From the NCBI GenBank assembly GCA_004295085.1, contig SHNF01000011.1:62001-126000 (forward strand): DNA of 64,000 bases, given 5' to 3'. The first letter of the stretch is position 1. Each line of letters opens with the position of its first letter. Position numbers and translations under genes: made by a program. The stretch comes from Planctomycetota bacterium (GTDB taxonomy: Bacteria > Planctomycetota > UBA1135). Shown in pieces: positions 1-8,902 of the stretch. The notes under the pieces are model-generated. The model ran no database searches, had not been told where the DNA came from, and saw only the letters and a program-made list of their open reading frames with translations.

Positions 1-2100
1 GCCGACCCCTGGGAGCAGCTCTGGGGCTCGATCGACGCCGTGTTCCGCTCCTGGAGCAACGACCGCGCCGTGGCCTACCGCCGACTCAACGGCATCTCCG
101 ACTCCTGGGGCACGGCGGTCACCGTGCAGGGCATGGTGTTCGGCAACCTCGGCGAGGACTCGGCCACCGGCGTGTGCTTCACCCGCAACCCGGCCACCGG
201 CGACAAGGAGTTCTTCGGCGAGTTCCTGCCCAATGCCCAGGGCGAGGACGTGGTCGCCGGCACGCGCACGCCGTTCCCGATCGCCGCCCTGGCGCAGCGC
301 ATGCCGGCCGTGTACCAGCAGCTGCTGCAGGTGCGCGACACGCTGGAGGCGCACTTCGGGGACATGCAGGACATGGAGTTCACGGTGGAGCGCGGCCGCC
401 TGTTCGTGCTGCAGACCCGCTCCGGCAAGCGCACCGGCAGCGCCGCGGTGCGCATTGCCACCGACATGGTGGCGGAACGCCGCCTCTCGCCGCAGCAGGC
501 CCTGTTGAAGATGGACGCGGAGGGCATCACGCAGCTGCTCGCGCCGGTGTTCAGCGGCGCGGACAAGGACAAGGCGCTGGCCGAGGGCCGGCTGCTGGGC
601 AAGGGCCTCAACGCCGGGCCGGGGGCCGCCACCGGCCGCGTCGTGTTCCGCGCCGCCGACGCGGTCGAGTGGTCGCGGCGCGGCGAGCCCGTGATCCTGG
701 TGCGCCAGGAGACCTCGCCCGAGGACATTCGCGGCATGAACGCCGCCGCCGGCATCCTGACCCAGCACGGCGGCATGACCAGCCACGCCGCGCTGGTGGC
801 GCGCCAGATGGGCAAGGTGTGCGTGGCCGGCGCCGGCAGCCTGGACGTGGACACGCGCAAGAAGGTGCTGAGCGGCAGCGGCAAGCGCGTGCGCGAGGGC
901 GACTGGCTCAGCCTCGACGGCAGCAGCGGCGAAGTCTTGTCCGGGCGCGTGCCCACCGAGCCCTCCGCGGTGCTGCGCGTGGTCCTCGGCCAGGCGCCGC
1001 CCAGCGCCGACGGCGACGACGCGCGCTTCCGCGCCGTCATGGCGTGGGCCGACCGCTTCCGCCGGCTGGGAGTGCGCGCCAACGCCGACCAGCCGGACCA
1101 GGCGGCGCTGGCGGTGGCCTTCGGCGCCGAGGGCATCGGACTGTGCCGCACCGAGCACATGTTTTTCGGCGAGGAGAAGCTGCCGGCGGTGCAGCGCATG
1201 ATCCTGGCCGACGACACGGCCGCGCGCCGGGCCGCGCTCAGCGAGATCGAGCCGCTGCAGCGCAAGGACTTCGAGGGGATCTTCCGCGCCATGGGCGACC
1301 GCCCGGTCACGATCCGCACCATCGATCCGCCGCTGCACGAATTCCTGCCGCACGACGAGAAGGCGCTGCGCGTCCTGTGCGCGGCGCTGGACATCCCGTA
1401 CCGCAAGGCCCGGGCGCGCTGGAACGCCCTGCGCGAAGCCAACCCCATGCTCGGCTTCCGCGGCTGCCGCCTCACCTGGCTGTACCCGGAGATCCTGGAG
1501 GTTCAGGTCACGGCCATCTTCGAGGCCGCGGCCAAGGTGTCGCGCCAGGGCATCCGCGCCCATCCCGAGATCATGATCCCGCTGGTCGGCCACCGCGACG
1601 AGCTCAAGCCGCACGTGGCCCTCGTGCGCCGCGTGGCCGCCGAGGTGGCCCAGCGCACCGGCGTCAAGGTCGCGTACGCGGTCGGCACCATGATCGAGAT
1701 TCCGCGCGCGGCGCTGACCGCGGCCCAGGTGGCCGAGGAGGCCGAATTCTTCTCGTTCGGCACCAACGACCTGACGCAGACCACGCTGGGCGTCAGCCGT
1801 GACGACAGCGGCCTGTTCCTGCCGCAGTACGTGGACGCCGGCATCTACGGGCGCGATCCGTTTGTGTCCGTGGACCTGGGCGGGGTCGGCCGCCTGATGC
1901 AGATGGCCGTCGAGGAGGGCCGCGGCGCGCGCAAGGGTCTCAAGATCGGCATCTGCGGCGAGCACGGCGGCGACCCCGCCACCGTCGGGTTCTGCCACCG
2001 GCTGGGCCTGGACTACGTCTCCGCCAGCCCCTTCCGCCTCCCGGTGGCGCGCCTGGCCGCCGCGCAGGCGGCGCTGCGGCAGAAGTCCGTGCGCGCCTGA
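1..2100 (+). CDS. ppdK: pyruvate, phosphate dikinase (5'-truncated)
   Basis: This is the C-terminal three quarters or so of PPDK, which interconverts pyruvate, ATP and phosphate with PEP, AMP and pyrophosphate in the cytoplasm. The reading frame is open from base 1, so the start lies outside the window. The end of the ATP-grasp domain is followed by the phosphohistidine swivelling domain with the catalytic motif GGMTSHAALVARQMG (His near base 783). The PEP/pyruvate-binding barrel follows, with FGTNDLTQTTLGVSRDD and GICGEHGGDP close to the end. The GTSHAA-type signature, the barrel motifs and the ending match PPDK rather than PEP synthase or PTS enzyme I. The TGA stop is followed 27 bp later by the convergent yebC gene. 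Confidence 0.95.
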   Translation, partial: ADPWEQLWGSIDAVFRSWSNDRAVAYRRLNGISDSWGTAVTVQGMVFGNLGEDSATGVCFTRNPATGDKEFFGEFLPNAQGEDVVAGTRTPFPIAALAQRMPAVYQQLLQVRDTLEAHFGDMQDMEFTVERGRLFVLQTRSGKRTGSAAVRIATDMVAERRLSPQQALLKMDAEGITQLLAPVFSGADKDKALAEGRLLGKGLNAGPGAATGRVVFRAADAVEWSRRGEPVILVRQETSPEDIRGMNAAAGILTQHGGMTSHAALVARQMGKVCVAGAGSLDVDTRKKVLSGSGKRVREGDWLSLDGSSGEVLSGRVPTEPSAVLRVVLGQAPPSADGDDARFRAVMAWADRFRRLGVRANADQPDQAALAVAFGAEGIGLCRTEHMFFGEEKLPAVQRMILADDTAARRAALSEIEPLQRKDFEGIFRAMGDRPVTIRTIDPPLHEFLPHDEKALRVLCAALDIPYRKARARWNALREANPMLGFRGCRLTWLYPEILEVQVTAIFEAAAKVSRQGIRAHPEIMIPLVGHRDELKPHVALVRRVAAEVAQRTGVKVAYAVGTMIEIPRAALTAAQVAEEAEFFSFGTNDLTQTTLGVSRDDSGLFLPQYVDAGIYGRDPFVSVDLGGVGRLMQMAVEEGRGARKGLKIGICGEHGGDPATVGFCHRLGLDYVSASPFRLPVARLAAAQAALRQKSVRA

Positions 2101-2127
2101 GCGGCGCGCGCCGGCGCGGCTGCGCGC

Positions 2128-2859
2128 TCAGGCCGCCGCGAAGTCGGCGTTGGTGTGCACGGCCTGCACGTCCTCGTAGTCTTCCAGCGTGTCGATCAGG
2201 TCCGTGAGCCTGCGCCCGGTCTCGGCGTCCACCGCGACCATGTTCTTGGGGACGTAGCGCAGCGCGGCGTCCTCGATCTTCCAGCCCTTGCGCTCCAGCG
2301 CGGTCTTGATCGTGATGAACTGCGCGGGGTCGGCGGTGACGCCGTAGATCTCGGGCTCCTCGGTGCTGACGTCCTCGGCGCCGATCTCCAGGGCCCACTC
2401 CATGATCTCGTCCTCGCTGACGGCACGCCGCTGCAGCGCGAAGGTGGCCTTGCGCTCGAACAGCCAGGCCACGGCCCCGGCGGCGGCCAGGTTGCCGCCG
2501 GCGCGCTCCATCATCATGCGCAGGTCCGGCGCGGTGCGCGCGCGGTTGTCGGTCAGCGCCTCGATCAGGATGGCCACGCCGCCCGGGCCGTAGCCCTCGT
2601 ACAGCACCTCCTCGGGGGCGGCGCCGCCCAGCTCGCCGGTGCCCTTCTTGATGGCACGGTCGATGCTGTCCTTGGGCATGTTGTCCAGGCGCGCGCGCTC
2701 GATGGCGTAGCGCAGCTTCAGGTTGGCGTCGGGATCGCCACCGCCGACGCGGGCGGCGCTGGCGATCAGCTTGGCCCACTTGCTGAAGACGCGCCCGCGC
2801 CTGGCGTCCGCCTTCGACTTGGTGCGCTGGATGTTGGCCCAGTGAGAGTGGCCGGCCAT
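2128..2859 (-). CDS. yebC: YebC/PmpR family DNA-binding or translation regulator
   Basis: A 243-residue YebC/PmpR family protein. It opens with MAGHSHWANIQRTKSKADA, the family's hallmark start, continues through GRVFSKWAKLI, and contains the conserved central GPGGVAILIEALTDNR segment. Length is normal for the family. Family members have been described as transcriptional regulators and, more recently, as factors that relieve ribosome stalling. Position downstream of rplM and rpsI, 43 bp after rpsI, suggests co-transcription with ribosomal protein genes and fits a translation role. Confidence 0.93.
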   Translation of the reverse strand: MAGHSHWANIQRTKSKADARRGRVFSKWAKLIASAARVGGGDPDANLKLRYAIERARLDNMPKDSIDRAIKKGTGELGGAAPEEVLYEGYGPGGVAILIEALTDNRARTAPDLRMMMERAGGNLAAAGAVAWLFERKATFALQRRAVSEDEIMEWALEIGAEDVSTEEPEIYGVTADPAQFITIKTALERKGWKIEDAALRYVPKNMVAVDAETGRRLTDLIDTLEDYEDVQAVHTNADFAAA

Positions 2860-2902
2860 GGTGCGCCTCGGCGCCGGCGGCGCTGCCGCGGGTCCTCGGG
2901 AA

Positions 2903-3460
2903 TCAGCGCTTGACCCACTGGAAGGAGCGGCGGGCGCCGGCCTTCCCGTACTTCTTCCGCTCCACCATGCGCGAGTCGCGGCTCAGGTGGCCGTGGCGGC
3001 GCAGGAACTCGTGGGCGTCGGGGTAGAGCTTGACCAGGGCGCGGCCCAGGCCCATGCGGATCGCGCCTCCGTGGCCGGTGGTGCCGCCGCCGAACGCGCT
3101 CACGAACACGTCCACCTTGTCCTCCACCTTGAGGTCGCGCGCCGGGGCGGAGGCCAGGTTGCGCGTGGCGAGGACCGGAAGAAACTCGGCCAGCGGCTTG
3201 CCGTTCACCAGGAACTGGCCGCTGCCGGGACGCACGCGCACGCGCGCGCACGCGGTCTTGCGCCGGCCGGTGCCCCAGTGGAAGCGATCGGCGCCCGGGT
3301 CCTCGACCCGGCCCGTGGGATCGATCTCGGGCTCGGGCGGCGCTTCTTCCAGCGCCACGCCGCCGGCCTCGCCCTCGGCCAGGCCTTCGGCCGCCTCGAC
3401 CCAGTTCTCCGGCACCTCGAGGGTGCCGTCACGATTCGACTTGCGCTGGTTTTCAGGCAT
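2903..3460 (-). CDS. rpsI: 30S ribosomal protein S9 with acidic N-terminal extension
   Basis: The C-terminal 130 residues are a standard S9/uS9: FHWGTGRRKTACARVRVRPG, the GGGTTGHGGAIRMGLGRAL block and the terminal KKYGKAGARRSFQWVKR tail, whose basic end reaches into the ribosomal P site in known structures. Ahead of it lie about 57 extra residues rich in Glu, Pro and Gly, giving 185 residues in all against about 130 usual. The start ATG overlaps the end of rplM by 8 bp, so the extension is very likely translated. The rplM-rpsI order is the common bacterial arrangement. Confidence 0.95.
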   Translation of the reverse strand: MPENQRKSNRDGTLEVPENWVEAAEGLAEGEAGGVALEEAPPEPEIDPTGRVEDPGADRFHWGTGRRKTACARVRVRPGSGQFLVNGKPLAEFLPVLATRNLASAPARDLKVEDKVDVFVSAFGGGTTGHGGAIRMGLGRALVKLYPDAHEFLRRHGHLSRDSRMVERKKYGKAGARRSFQWVKR

Positions 3461-3902
3461 TGGATCCGGTGAGCGCGAGCGGCGCCGGTTTCTGCGCGAC
3501 GTGCGGATGCTCGGGGCCCGGGTACAGCTTCAGCTTGCGCAGCATCTGGCGGCCCAGCCGGGTCTTGGGCAGCATGCGTTGCACCGCCTTGTGCACCACG
3601 CGCTCGGGGTGCTGCTCGATCCAGGCGCTGAAGTTTTCGGTGCGGTAGCCGCCGGGGTAGCCGGTATAGCGCGCGTAGACCTTGGTGCCGGCCTTGCGTC
3701 CGGTGAGGCGCACCTTGCCGCAGTTGACCACCACCACGGCGTCGCCGCTGTCGTAGTGCGGCGACCAGGTGGGGCGGTGCTTGCCCATGAGCACCACGGC
3801 GATGTCGCGGGCCAGGCGGCCCAGCACCTGGCCGTCGGCATCCACGACGTGCCAGTGGCGCGCGTGCTGCGCGGAGGTGCGGTGCGAGGTAGTGGGGCGC
3901 AT
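3453..3902 (-). CDS. rplM: 50S ribosomal protein L13
   Basis: 149 residues with the uL13 signature: WHVVDADGQVLGRLARDIA, LMGKHRPTWSPHYDSGD, VVVVNCGKVRLTGRK, YTGYPGGYR, the HPERVVHKAVQRMLPKTRLG segment and KLKLYPGPEHPH. The frame is open much further upstream, but the family's usual N-terminus and length place the start at the ATG at 3902. First gene of the rplM-rpsI-yebC run; its end overlaps rpsI by 8 bp. Confidence 0.95.
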   Translation of the reverse strand: MRPTTSHRTSAQHARHWHVVDADGQVLGRLARDIAVVLMGKHRPTWSPHYDSGDAVVVVNCGKVRLTGRKAGTKVYARYTGYPGGYRTENFSAWIEQHPERVVHKAVQRMLPKTRLGRQMLRKLKLYPGPEHPHVAQKPAPLALTGSNA

Positions 3903-3958
3903 GAGCGGGCGGAGCCGGCGAAAAGGCGCAAAAGTGTAGGGTCGCAGCGCAAATCCCG

Positions 3959-5044
3959 TCAAGGCAGCCGCCTCCGAATCAGGTGCAGGCCACCGGGCAG
4001 CAGCTCCCAGCGGGCACCTGCCGGATCGCGCTCGCCGGCGGCCCACAGCCGCAGAGTCCCGGCCCAGTCCTCCGCGCCGGGTCCCCCAAGGGCCGGCGCA
4101 CGCAGGGGATGCACCTCCAGCCAGGCCAGGGGCTCCGCCCCTTCCGGCGGCTCCGCCGGAGCGCGCACCACCGCCCACGGCGCCGGGCTCACCACGCGGT
4201 ACAGCCCGAGCTCCCGCTCCAGGCGCAGAGCGAAGCTCGAGGCGGGCGGCAGCAAGGGGCCGCGCAAGGGGTCGTACAGGTCGCTGCCGGCGCGGTGCAC
4301 CTCCAGGCGCAACCAGCCGCCCTGGCCGCCGCCGGACGCCGGATCCGCGGCGGAGCGCTGGTAGAGGACCAGCAAGCCCTCCGGCTGCACCGCCAGGGCG
4401 AAGCCGCCGGCGGCGAGCGGCAGGCCGAGCAGGCTGAGCTGCGCGCCGCGGCGGCCGCCCAGCAGCGTGGCTGCCGCCAGCGAGCCCAGCAGCAGCGCCA
4501 GCAGCAGCAGCGCCCGCTCGTGCTGCGGCGCGTCCTCCAGCGGCCAGGGCGCCAGGCGCTGCGGCAGCTCCAGCGCCAGGTCGGCGCGCACCACGCCCTC
4601 CGCCAGCTCGACGGGCGGGCTGGAGCGCGGCGGCGGCACGCCGCTCCAGTCCCAGGCGTTGGCGGCCGCCAGCGCGCCCGGCGCCGCGCGCCCGGACACG
4701 GCCAGCGCCAGATCGAGGGCGGGCGGGACCAGAAGCAGCAGCACCACGGCGCTGCGCCCGCCCGGACCGGCGGACCACCAGCGGCGCGTCAGCACCATCA
4801 GCGCGAGGAGCGCGGCGCCCGCCAGCCAGCCCGCATCCGGGCGCAGCCAGTGCAGGAGCAGCCAGGGGCAGGCATGGCGCAAGGGGAAGCTGGCGCGCTC
4901 CTCCGCCGCCGGTGTTCCGGGAGCGGCGCTCTCGGCCAGCCACCCGAGCAGCAGCGCGCGGGCGGGCGTCAGCTCCGGCACCAAGGCGCTGGCGGCATAA
5001 GGCAGGAGCGCTCCCAGCTGCACGGCGCGGCGCACGGCACTCAC
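3959..5044 (-). CDS. multi-pass membrane protein, unknown function
   Basis: 361 residues read from a GTG start that overlaps the stop of the upstream gene (GTGA), which strongly supports this start inside a longer open frame. It has about four or five hydrophobic segments, among them WLAGAALLALMVL, SAVVLLLLVPPALDLALAV and HERALLLLALLLGSLAAATLLGG. A hydrophilic C-terminal part of about 150 residues follows. I do not recognise a family. Translational coupling to the single-pass protein at 5041-5889 suggests the two act together at the membrane. Confidence 0.6.
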   Translation of the reverse strand: MSAVRRAVQLGALLPYAASALVPELTPARALLLGWLAESAAPGTPAAEERASFPLRHACPWLLLHWLRPDAGWLAGAALLALMVLTRRWWSAGPGGRSAVVLLLLVPPALDLALAVSGRAAPGALAAANAWDWSGVPPPRSSPPVELAEGVVRADLALELPQRLAPWPLEDAPQHERALLLLALLLGSLAAATLLGGRRGAQLSLLGLPLAAGGFALAVQPEGLLVLYQRSAADPASGGGQGGWLRLEVHRAGSDLYDPLRGPLLPPASSFALRLERELGLYRVVSPAPWAVVRAPAEPPEGAEPLAWLEVHPLRAPALGGPGAEDWAGTLRLWAAGERDPAGARWELLPGGLHLIRRRLP

Positions 5045-5889
5045 GGCATCGGGTCCGGCAGGGGCAGGTCGGCTCCGGAGGCGTCCAGCGCGCGCACCCG
5101 CTCGCGGTCCAGCACCACGGTCTGCACGCCGTGCAGCTGCGGGTAGCGCGCCAGCAGGGCGCGCAGGCGCGCCTCCTTGCGCGCGCGCGGCGGCGTCAGG
5201 GTCGCGCCCGCCGCCTCGGAGCGCCCCCACAGGATGCTGCGGCCGTCCCGCAGCACGAAGCTGAGCGCCGGCGGCACGCCCGGCGCCTCGGCCGGATAGT
5301 CGCGCTGGCGCTCGATGCGGGCCAGGTCCAGCCCGAGCTCCTGGCGCAGGGCGTAGGCCTCGGGCGCGGCGCGCAAGGCTTCGGCCAGCAGCGGGTCGGC
5401 GAGCGCGCGCCCGGCCTCCGGCAGCGTGACGTTGCGGTCCAGGGGCACGGCCAGGAGCTCTCCCAGCGCCGCCTCCGGCACGCCGGCGGGCAGCACCACG
5501 CCGGCGCGGTCCACCACGGCCGCGACCGCCGGGCCGTCCGTCAGCTGCAGGAGCGGGCGGCGCGGCAGGAACAGCACGCGGAAGCCTTCCGGCAGGCGCG
5601 CCTGCACCTCCACGCTGGCCGGATCGATCCACGCGACTTCCTGGAACAGGCCGGAGACGATGGCGGAAGCCTGCGGATCCAGCAGGGACAGCGTCGGCGC
5701 CGCGTCCAGGCGCGCGCGCAGCTGGCTCCACCAGGCTTCCGGAACCGGCGGCATGCGCTCCACGCGGTAGCACGCCAGGGAACGGCGGGCTGCGCCGGCC
5801 GGCACCGTCAGGGCGCCGCGCCGCCACAGGCCGGCGCCCAGCAGGACCAGGGCCAGCACCGCCGCCAGCGCCGCCAGGCGCACGCTCAC
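5041..5889 (-). CDS. single-pass membrane protein, FtsQ/DivIB-like layout (tentative)
   Basis: Read from the GTG at 5889 the product has 282 residues and one N-terminal transmembrane segment (VRLAALAAVLALVLLGAGL), then a soluble extracytoplasmic region. Within it, stretches such as ASVEVQARLPEGFRVLFLPR and VAAVVDRAGVVLPAGVPE recall the POTRA/beta region of FtsQ or DivIB. That resemblance is inference; no diagnostic residue proves it and no other division gene is nearby. The longer open frame would overlap the divergent helicase, so the shorter start is preferred. The stop overlaps the next gene by 4 bp. Confidence 0.45.
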   Translation of the reverse strand: MSVRLAALAAVLALVLLGAGLWRRGALTVPAGAARRSLACYRVERMPPVPEAWWSQLRARLDAAPTLSLLDPQASAIVSGLFQEVAWIDPASVEVQARLPEGFRVLFLPRRPLLQLTDGPAVAAVVDRAGVVLPAGVPEAALGELLAVPLDRNVTLPEAGRALADPLLAEALRAAPEAYALRQELGLDLARIERQRDYPAEAPGVPPALSFVLRDGRSILWGRSEAAGATLTPPRARKEARLRALLARYPQLHGVQTVVLDRERVRALDASGADLPLPDPMP

Positions 5890-5962
5890 CGGCGATGTTC
5901 TAGCCGCCGGAACGAGCCGGCGCCAACTTGCCCTGGCGCCGGAGCCGCCCGACCATAGCGGG

Positions 5963-7954
5963 ATGCAAGGCCTCGGGCCGGTGACTTTCAAGGGCTACAC
6001 GCTGGCGCCGTTCCAGCGCCGCGCGGCCGCCGCGCTCGACACCGACCACAACGTGCTGGTGGCGGCCCCCACCGGCGCCGGCAAGACCCTGGTGGCCGAG
6101 TACGCCATCCACCTGAGCCTGCAGAAGGGCCGGCGCGCGCTCTACACCGCGCCCATCAAGGCGCTCAGCAACCAGAAGTTCCGCGATTTCCGCGCCGACC
6201 CGGCCATCCAGGACGCCGGGCTGATGACGGGCGACGTCACCGTGCATCCGGAGGGACGGGTGCTGGTGATGACGACCGAGATCCTGCGCAACACCTTGTT
6301 CGAGGACCCGGGCCGCCTGCACGACGTCGGCGCCGTCATCTTCGACGAAGTGCACTACATGGACGACCCGGAGCGCGGCTCGGTGTGGGAGGAGACGCTG
6401 CTGTTCCTGCCGCGCGACATCATCATCGTGTGCCTGTCGGCCACCATCGCCAACCTGGGCCAGTTCGCGGCCTGGCTGGAGCGGGTGCGCGAGCGCCCGC
6501 TGGAGGTGGTGGAGGAGCGCAAGCGCCCGGTCCCCCTCAGGCACTTCCTCTATCACCCCAAGGCCGGCATCTTCCCGCCCGGGCGGCTGCACCTGGTGCG
6601 CACGCGCTTCCTGGAGCACAAGCGCGACCACGAGTACCAGGTGCGCGACGACCAGCCGCTCCTGGACGAGCTCATCCACGGCGGCAAGCTGCCGCTGCTC
6701 TACTTCTGCTTCAGCCGGCGCCTGTGCGAGCGCAAGGCCGAGAAGGCCGAGCGCCGCGACCTGCTGGACCGCGGCGAGAAGGAGCGGGTGGAGGCGGTCT
6801 GGAAAGAGGCCCGGCAGGAGTTCGGCTTCGACGACGCCGCGCTCGAGTCCCTGCACGGCATGGTGCGCCGCGGCGTCGGCGCGCACCACGCCGGCATGCT
6901 GCCCGTGCACAAGGAGCTGGTCGAGCGCCTGTTCACCGCCGGGCTGCTCAAGCTGCTGTTCACCACCGAGACCTTCGCGCTCGGCATCAACATGCCGGCC
7001 AAGGCGGTGGTGTTCGATTCCCTCACCAAGTTCGACGGCGTGGACTTCGACTACCTGCGCACCCGCGACTACCTGCAGATGGCGGGGCGCGCGGGCCGGC
7101 TCGGCATGGACAAGGAAGGCCTGGTCTACGCCGTGCTCGAGTTCGAGGACGTGCTGCACGCACCCATCCACCGCATCACCGCGGGCGCCGTGGAGCCGAT
7201 CCTGTCGCGCTTCGATCTGGACTACGGCACCCTGGTGCACCTGCATGGCGCCGCCGGCGACGCCGCGGCCGCCGCGGCCTGGGAGCGTTCCTTCGCCGCC
7301 TTCCAGGCGCGCGAGCACAGCAAGCAGCGCGAGGAGGAGAACCGGCGGCGCATGCGCCTGCTGCTCAAGCGCCGCTTCGAGTTCCTGGAGGCGATGGGCT
7401 ACATCGCCGGCGAGCGCGAGGTCAAGGACCGGGGCCGCACCTGCCTCAAGCTCTACGGTTACGAGATCCAGCTCACCGAGCTCCTGTTCGAGGGCTTGTT
7501 CGAGGACTGCGACGCGCCGGCGCTGTGCGGCCTGGTGGCCGCCGTGATCCACGAGAGCCGCCGGCGGGACGAGTTCTGGCGCAATGCGCTGCGGCCCATG
7601 CGCGGCCTGCTGCGCCGCGCCAAGGAGGTCATCGACAACGCGCTGGAGACCGAGCGCGCCGTGGGCCTGGACGCCAGCCTCAAGCAGATCGATGAGGCCA
7701 TGACGCCGGCCATCTACGCCTACGCCGAGGGCCGCGACTTCGAGGAGCTCGCTCGCTTCACCTCGGCCGCGCCCGGCGACTTCGTGCGCGCCGCGCGCAT
7801 GACCGTGCAGTACCTGCGCCACCTGCGCAAGGTGGCCGAGCTCTCCGATCCGCGCCTGGCCGCCCTCTGCTCCGAGTCCATCGACGCCATCTACCGCGGC
7901 CCGGTGGACGTGCGCGCCGAGCTGGGCCTGCGCCGCGACGAGGAGCTGGAGTAG
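5963..7954 (+). CDS. Ski2-like DEVH-box RNA helicase
   Basis: A 663-residue superfamily 2 helicase. Motifs in order: Walker A APTGAGKT (about residue 35), IFDEVHYMDD (DEVH, about 126), CLSATIAN (motif III), the HHAGMLP segment, TETFALGINMPAKAVVF (motif V) and QMAGRAGRLGMD (motif VI). The C-terminal 200 residues, including CGLVAAVIHESRR and GDFVRAARMTVQYLRHLRKV, resemble the DSHCT-type helical domain of Ski2/Mtr4-like helicases. Likely role is ATP-driven RNA unwinding in RNA processing or decay. The ATG at 5963 leaves 73 bp to the divergent gene. Confidence 0.88.
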   Translation: MQGLGPVTFKGYTLAPFQRRAAAALDTDHNVLVAAPTGAGKTLVAEYAIHLSLQKGRRALYTAPIKALSNQKFRDFRADPAIQDAGLMTGDVTVHPEGRVLVMTTEILRNTLFEDPGRLHDVGAVIFDEVHYMDDPERGSVWEETLLFLPRDIIIVCLSATIANLGQFAAWLERVRERPLEVVEERKRPVPLRHFLYHPKAGIFPPGRLHLVRTRFLEHKRDHEYQVRDDQPLLDELIHGGKLPLLYFCFSRRLCERKAEKAERRDLLDRGEKERVEAVWKEARQEFGFDDAALESLHGMVRRGVGAHHAGMLPVHKELVERLFTAGLLKLLFTTETFALGINMPAKAVVFDSLTKFDGVDFDYLRTRDYLQMAGRAGRLGMDKEGLVYAVLEFEDVLHAPIHRITAGAVEPILSRFDLDYGTLVHLHGAAGDAAAAAAWERSFAAFQAREHSKQREEENRRRMRLLLKRRFEFLEAMGYIAGEREVKDRGRTCLKLYGYEIQLTELLFEGLFEDCDAPALCGLVAAVIHESRRRDEFWRNALRPMRGLLRRAKEVIDNALETERAVGLDASLKQIDEAMTPAIYAYAEGRDFEELARFTSAAPGDFVRAARMTVQYLRHLRKVAELSDPRLAALCSESIDAIYRGPVDVRAELGLRRDEELE

Positions 7955-8024
7955 CGGTTTCGCGCCGGGCCTTGCGTCCTTGCCAAGGACGAAACACGCT
8001 CCCTGCCCGCGGCATGCTCCGTGC

Positions 8025-8819
8025 ATGCCGAAGCCCCTGCGAATCCTGGCATGGTGCGGCGTCCTGCTGAGCTGCCAGTGCTATCCCGTGCCGGGCGGCC
8101 CCGACGCGGGCCCGCCGCTGGACCCCGCGGCCTGCCTCGAGATGCCGGCCGACCAGGCGCGCCGGCACCTGTTCCAGGCGATCCGCCAATTCCAGGGCCT
8201 GGAGCTGGACGCCACCGTGACCGAGCACGGCACGCGGGGCCTGCAGCGCCGCGCCTGGGAGGTCCGCCTCGCGCGCCCGCTCGCCGGCTACTTCCGCAGC
8301 TACTCGCTGGAGATCGGGGACGCCTCGGACTGGTCCCGGGCCGTGAACGGCGACGAGGTGGTGCACGTGGACCACGCCACGGGCACCTACACCGCCGGCT
8401 ACGGCCACGATCTTGCCAGCCTCATGCTGGCGCCCTTCGAGCTCCTGCGCGTGTGGAGCGGGGAGCGACCGCGGCCCGTCGCCAGGGTCGAGTGGAGCGA
8501 CGAAACGCCGCCCCAGCCCGGACTGCGCGGCCTGCACGTGGTGTACGACTACCGGGAGGACTGCTCCTTCTGGGCATGGGACGTCAATCGCGAGGTGTAC
8601 TGGCTGGACACCGCCGGGATGCCGTGTGCATTGACCGGCTATCACGACGGGAAGCAGCAGAAGTACGTCCTGAGCGTGAACATCCAGAACCTGATCCTGC
8701 GCCCAAGGGTCGCGCCCGCGATGTATCCGACCGCGACTCCGCCCGGCCCGCAGCACGAGGCGTTTGACTATTGCTGCAGCTTCGGGGCAGAGCCGGACTG
8801 CGTGATCGGCGGCTTCTAG
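8025..8819 (+). CDS. putative lipoprotein, unknown function
   Basis: The frame opens earlier, but the ATG at 8025 gives a typical lipoprotein signal (MPKPLRILAWCGVLLSCQC) with Cys after LLS, so the mature protein is probably lipid-anchored outside the cytoplasm. The 264-residue product contains paired Cys and many aromatic residues (GLHVVYDYREDCSFWAWDVN). In general look it resembles outer-membrane-lipoprotein-sorting/LolA-like or DUF-type beta proteins, but I cannot assign a family. No operon partner: the next gene starts 83 bp downstream after a small hairpin. Confidence 0.6.
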   Translation: MPKPLRILAWCGVLLSCQCYPVPGGPDAGPPLDPAACLEMPADQARRHLFQAIRQFQGLELDATVTEHGTRGLQRRAWEVRLARPLAGYFRSYSLEIGDASDWSRAVNGDEVVHVDHATGTYTAGYGHDLASLMLAPFELLRVWSGERPRPVARVEWSDETPPQPGLRGLHVVYDYREDCSFWAWDVNREVYWLDTAGMPCALTGYHDGKQQKYVLSVNIQNLILRPRVAPAMYPTATPPGPQHEAFDYCCSFGAEPDCVIGGF

Positions 8820-8840
8820 GCCGCCGGACCGGATTGCGTT

Positions 8841-8858
8841 CTTGCGCACGGGCGCAAG
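8841..8858 (+). terminator. possible weak terminator hairpin
   Basis: A 7-bp perfect stem CTTGCGC/GCGCAAG with an ACGG loop lies 21 bp after the lipoprotein stop. There is no T-tract, so factor-independent termination is unproven. Confidence 0.3.
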
Positions 8859-8902
8859 CGGCTGCACCGTGGCAGCATGGACCGCTGTGGTATGAGTCGG
8901 TC

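Noticed and set aside
5041..5889. Firm call of ftsQ
   Set aside because: One TM segment and a POTRA-like stretch are suggestive, but no diagnostic residues or dcw-cluster neighbours are present, so only a tentative label was kept.
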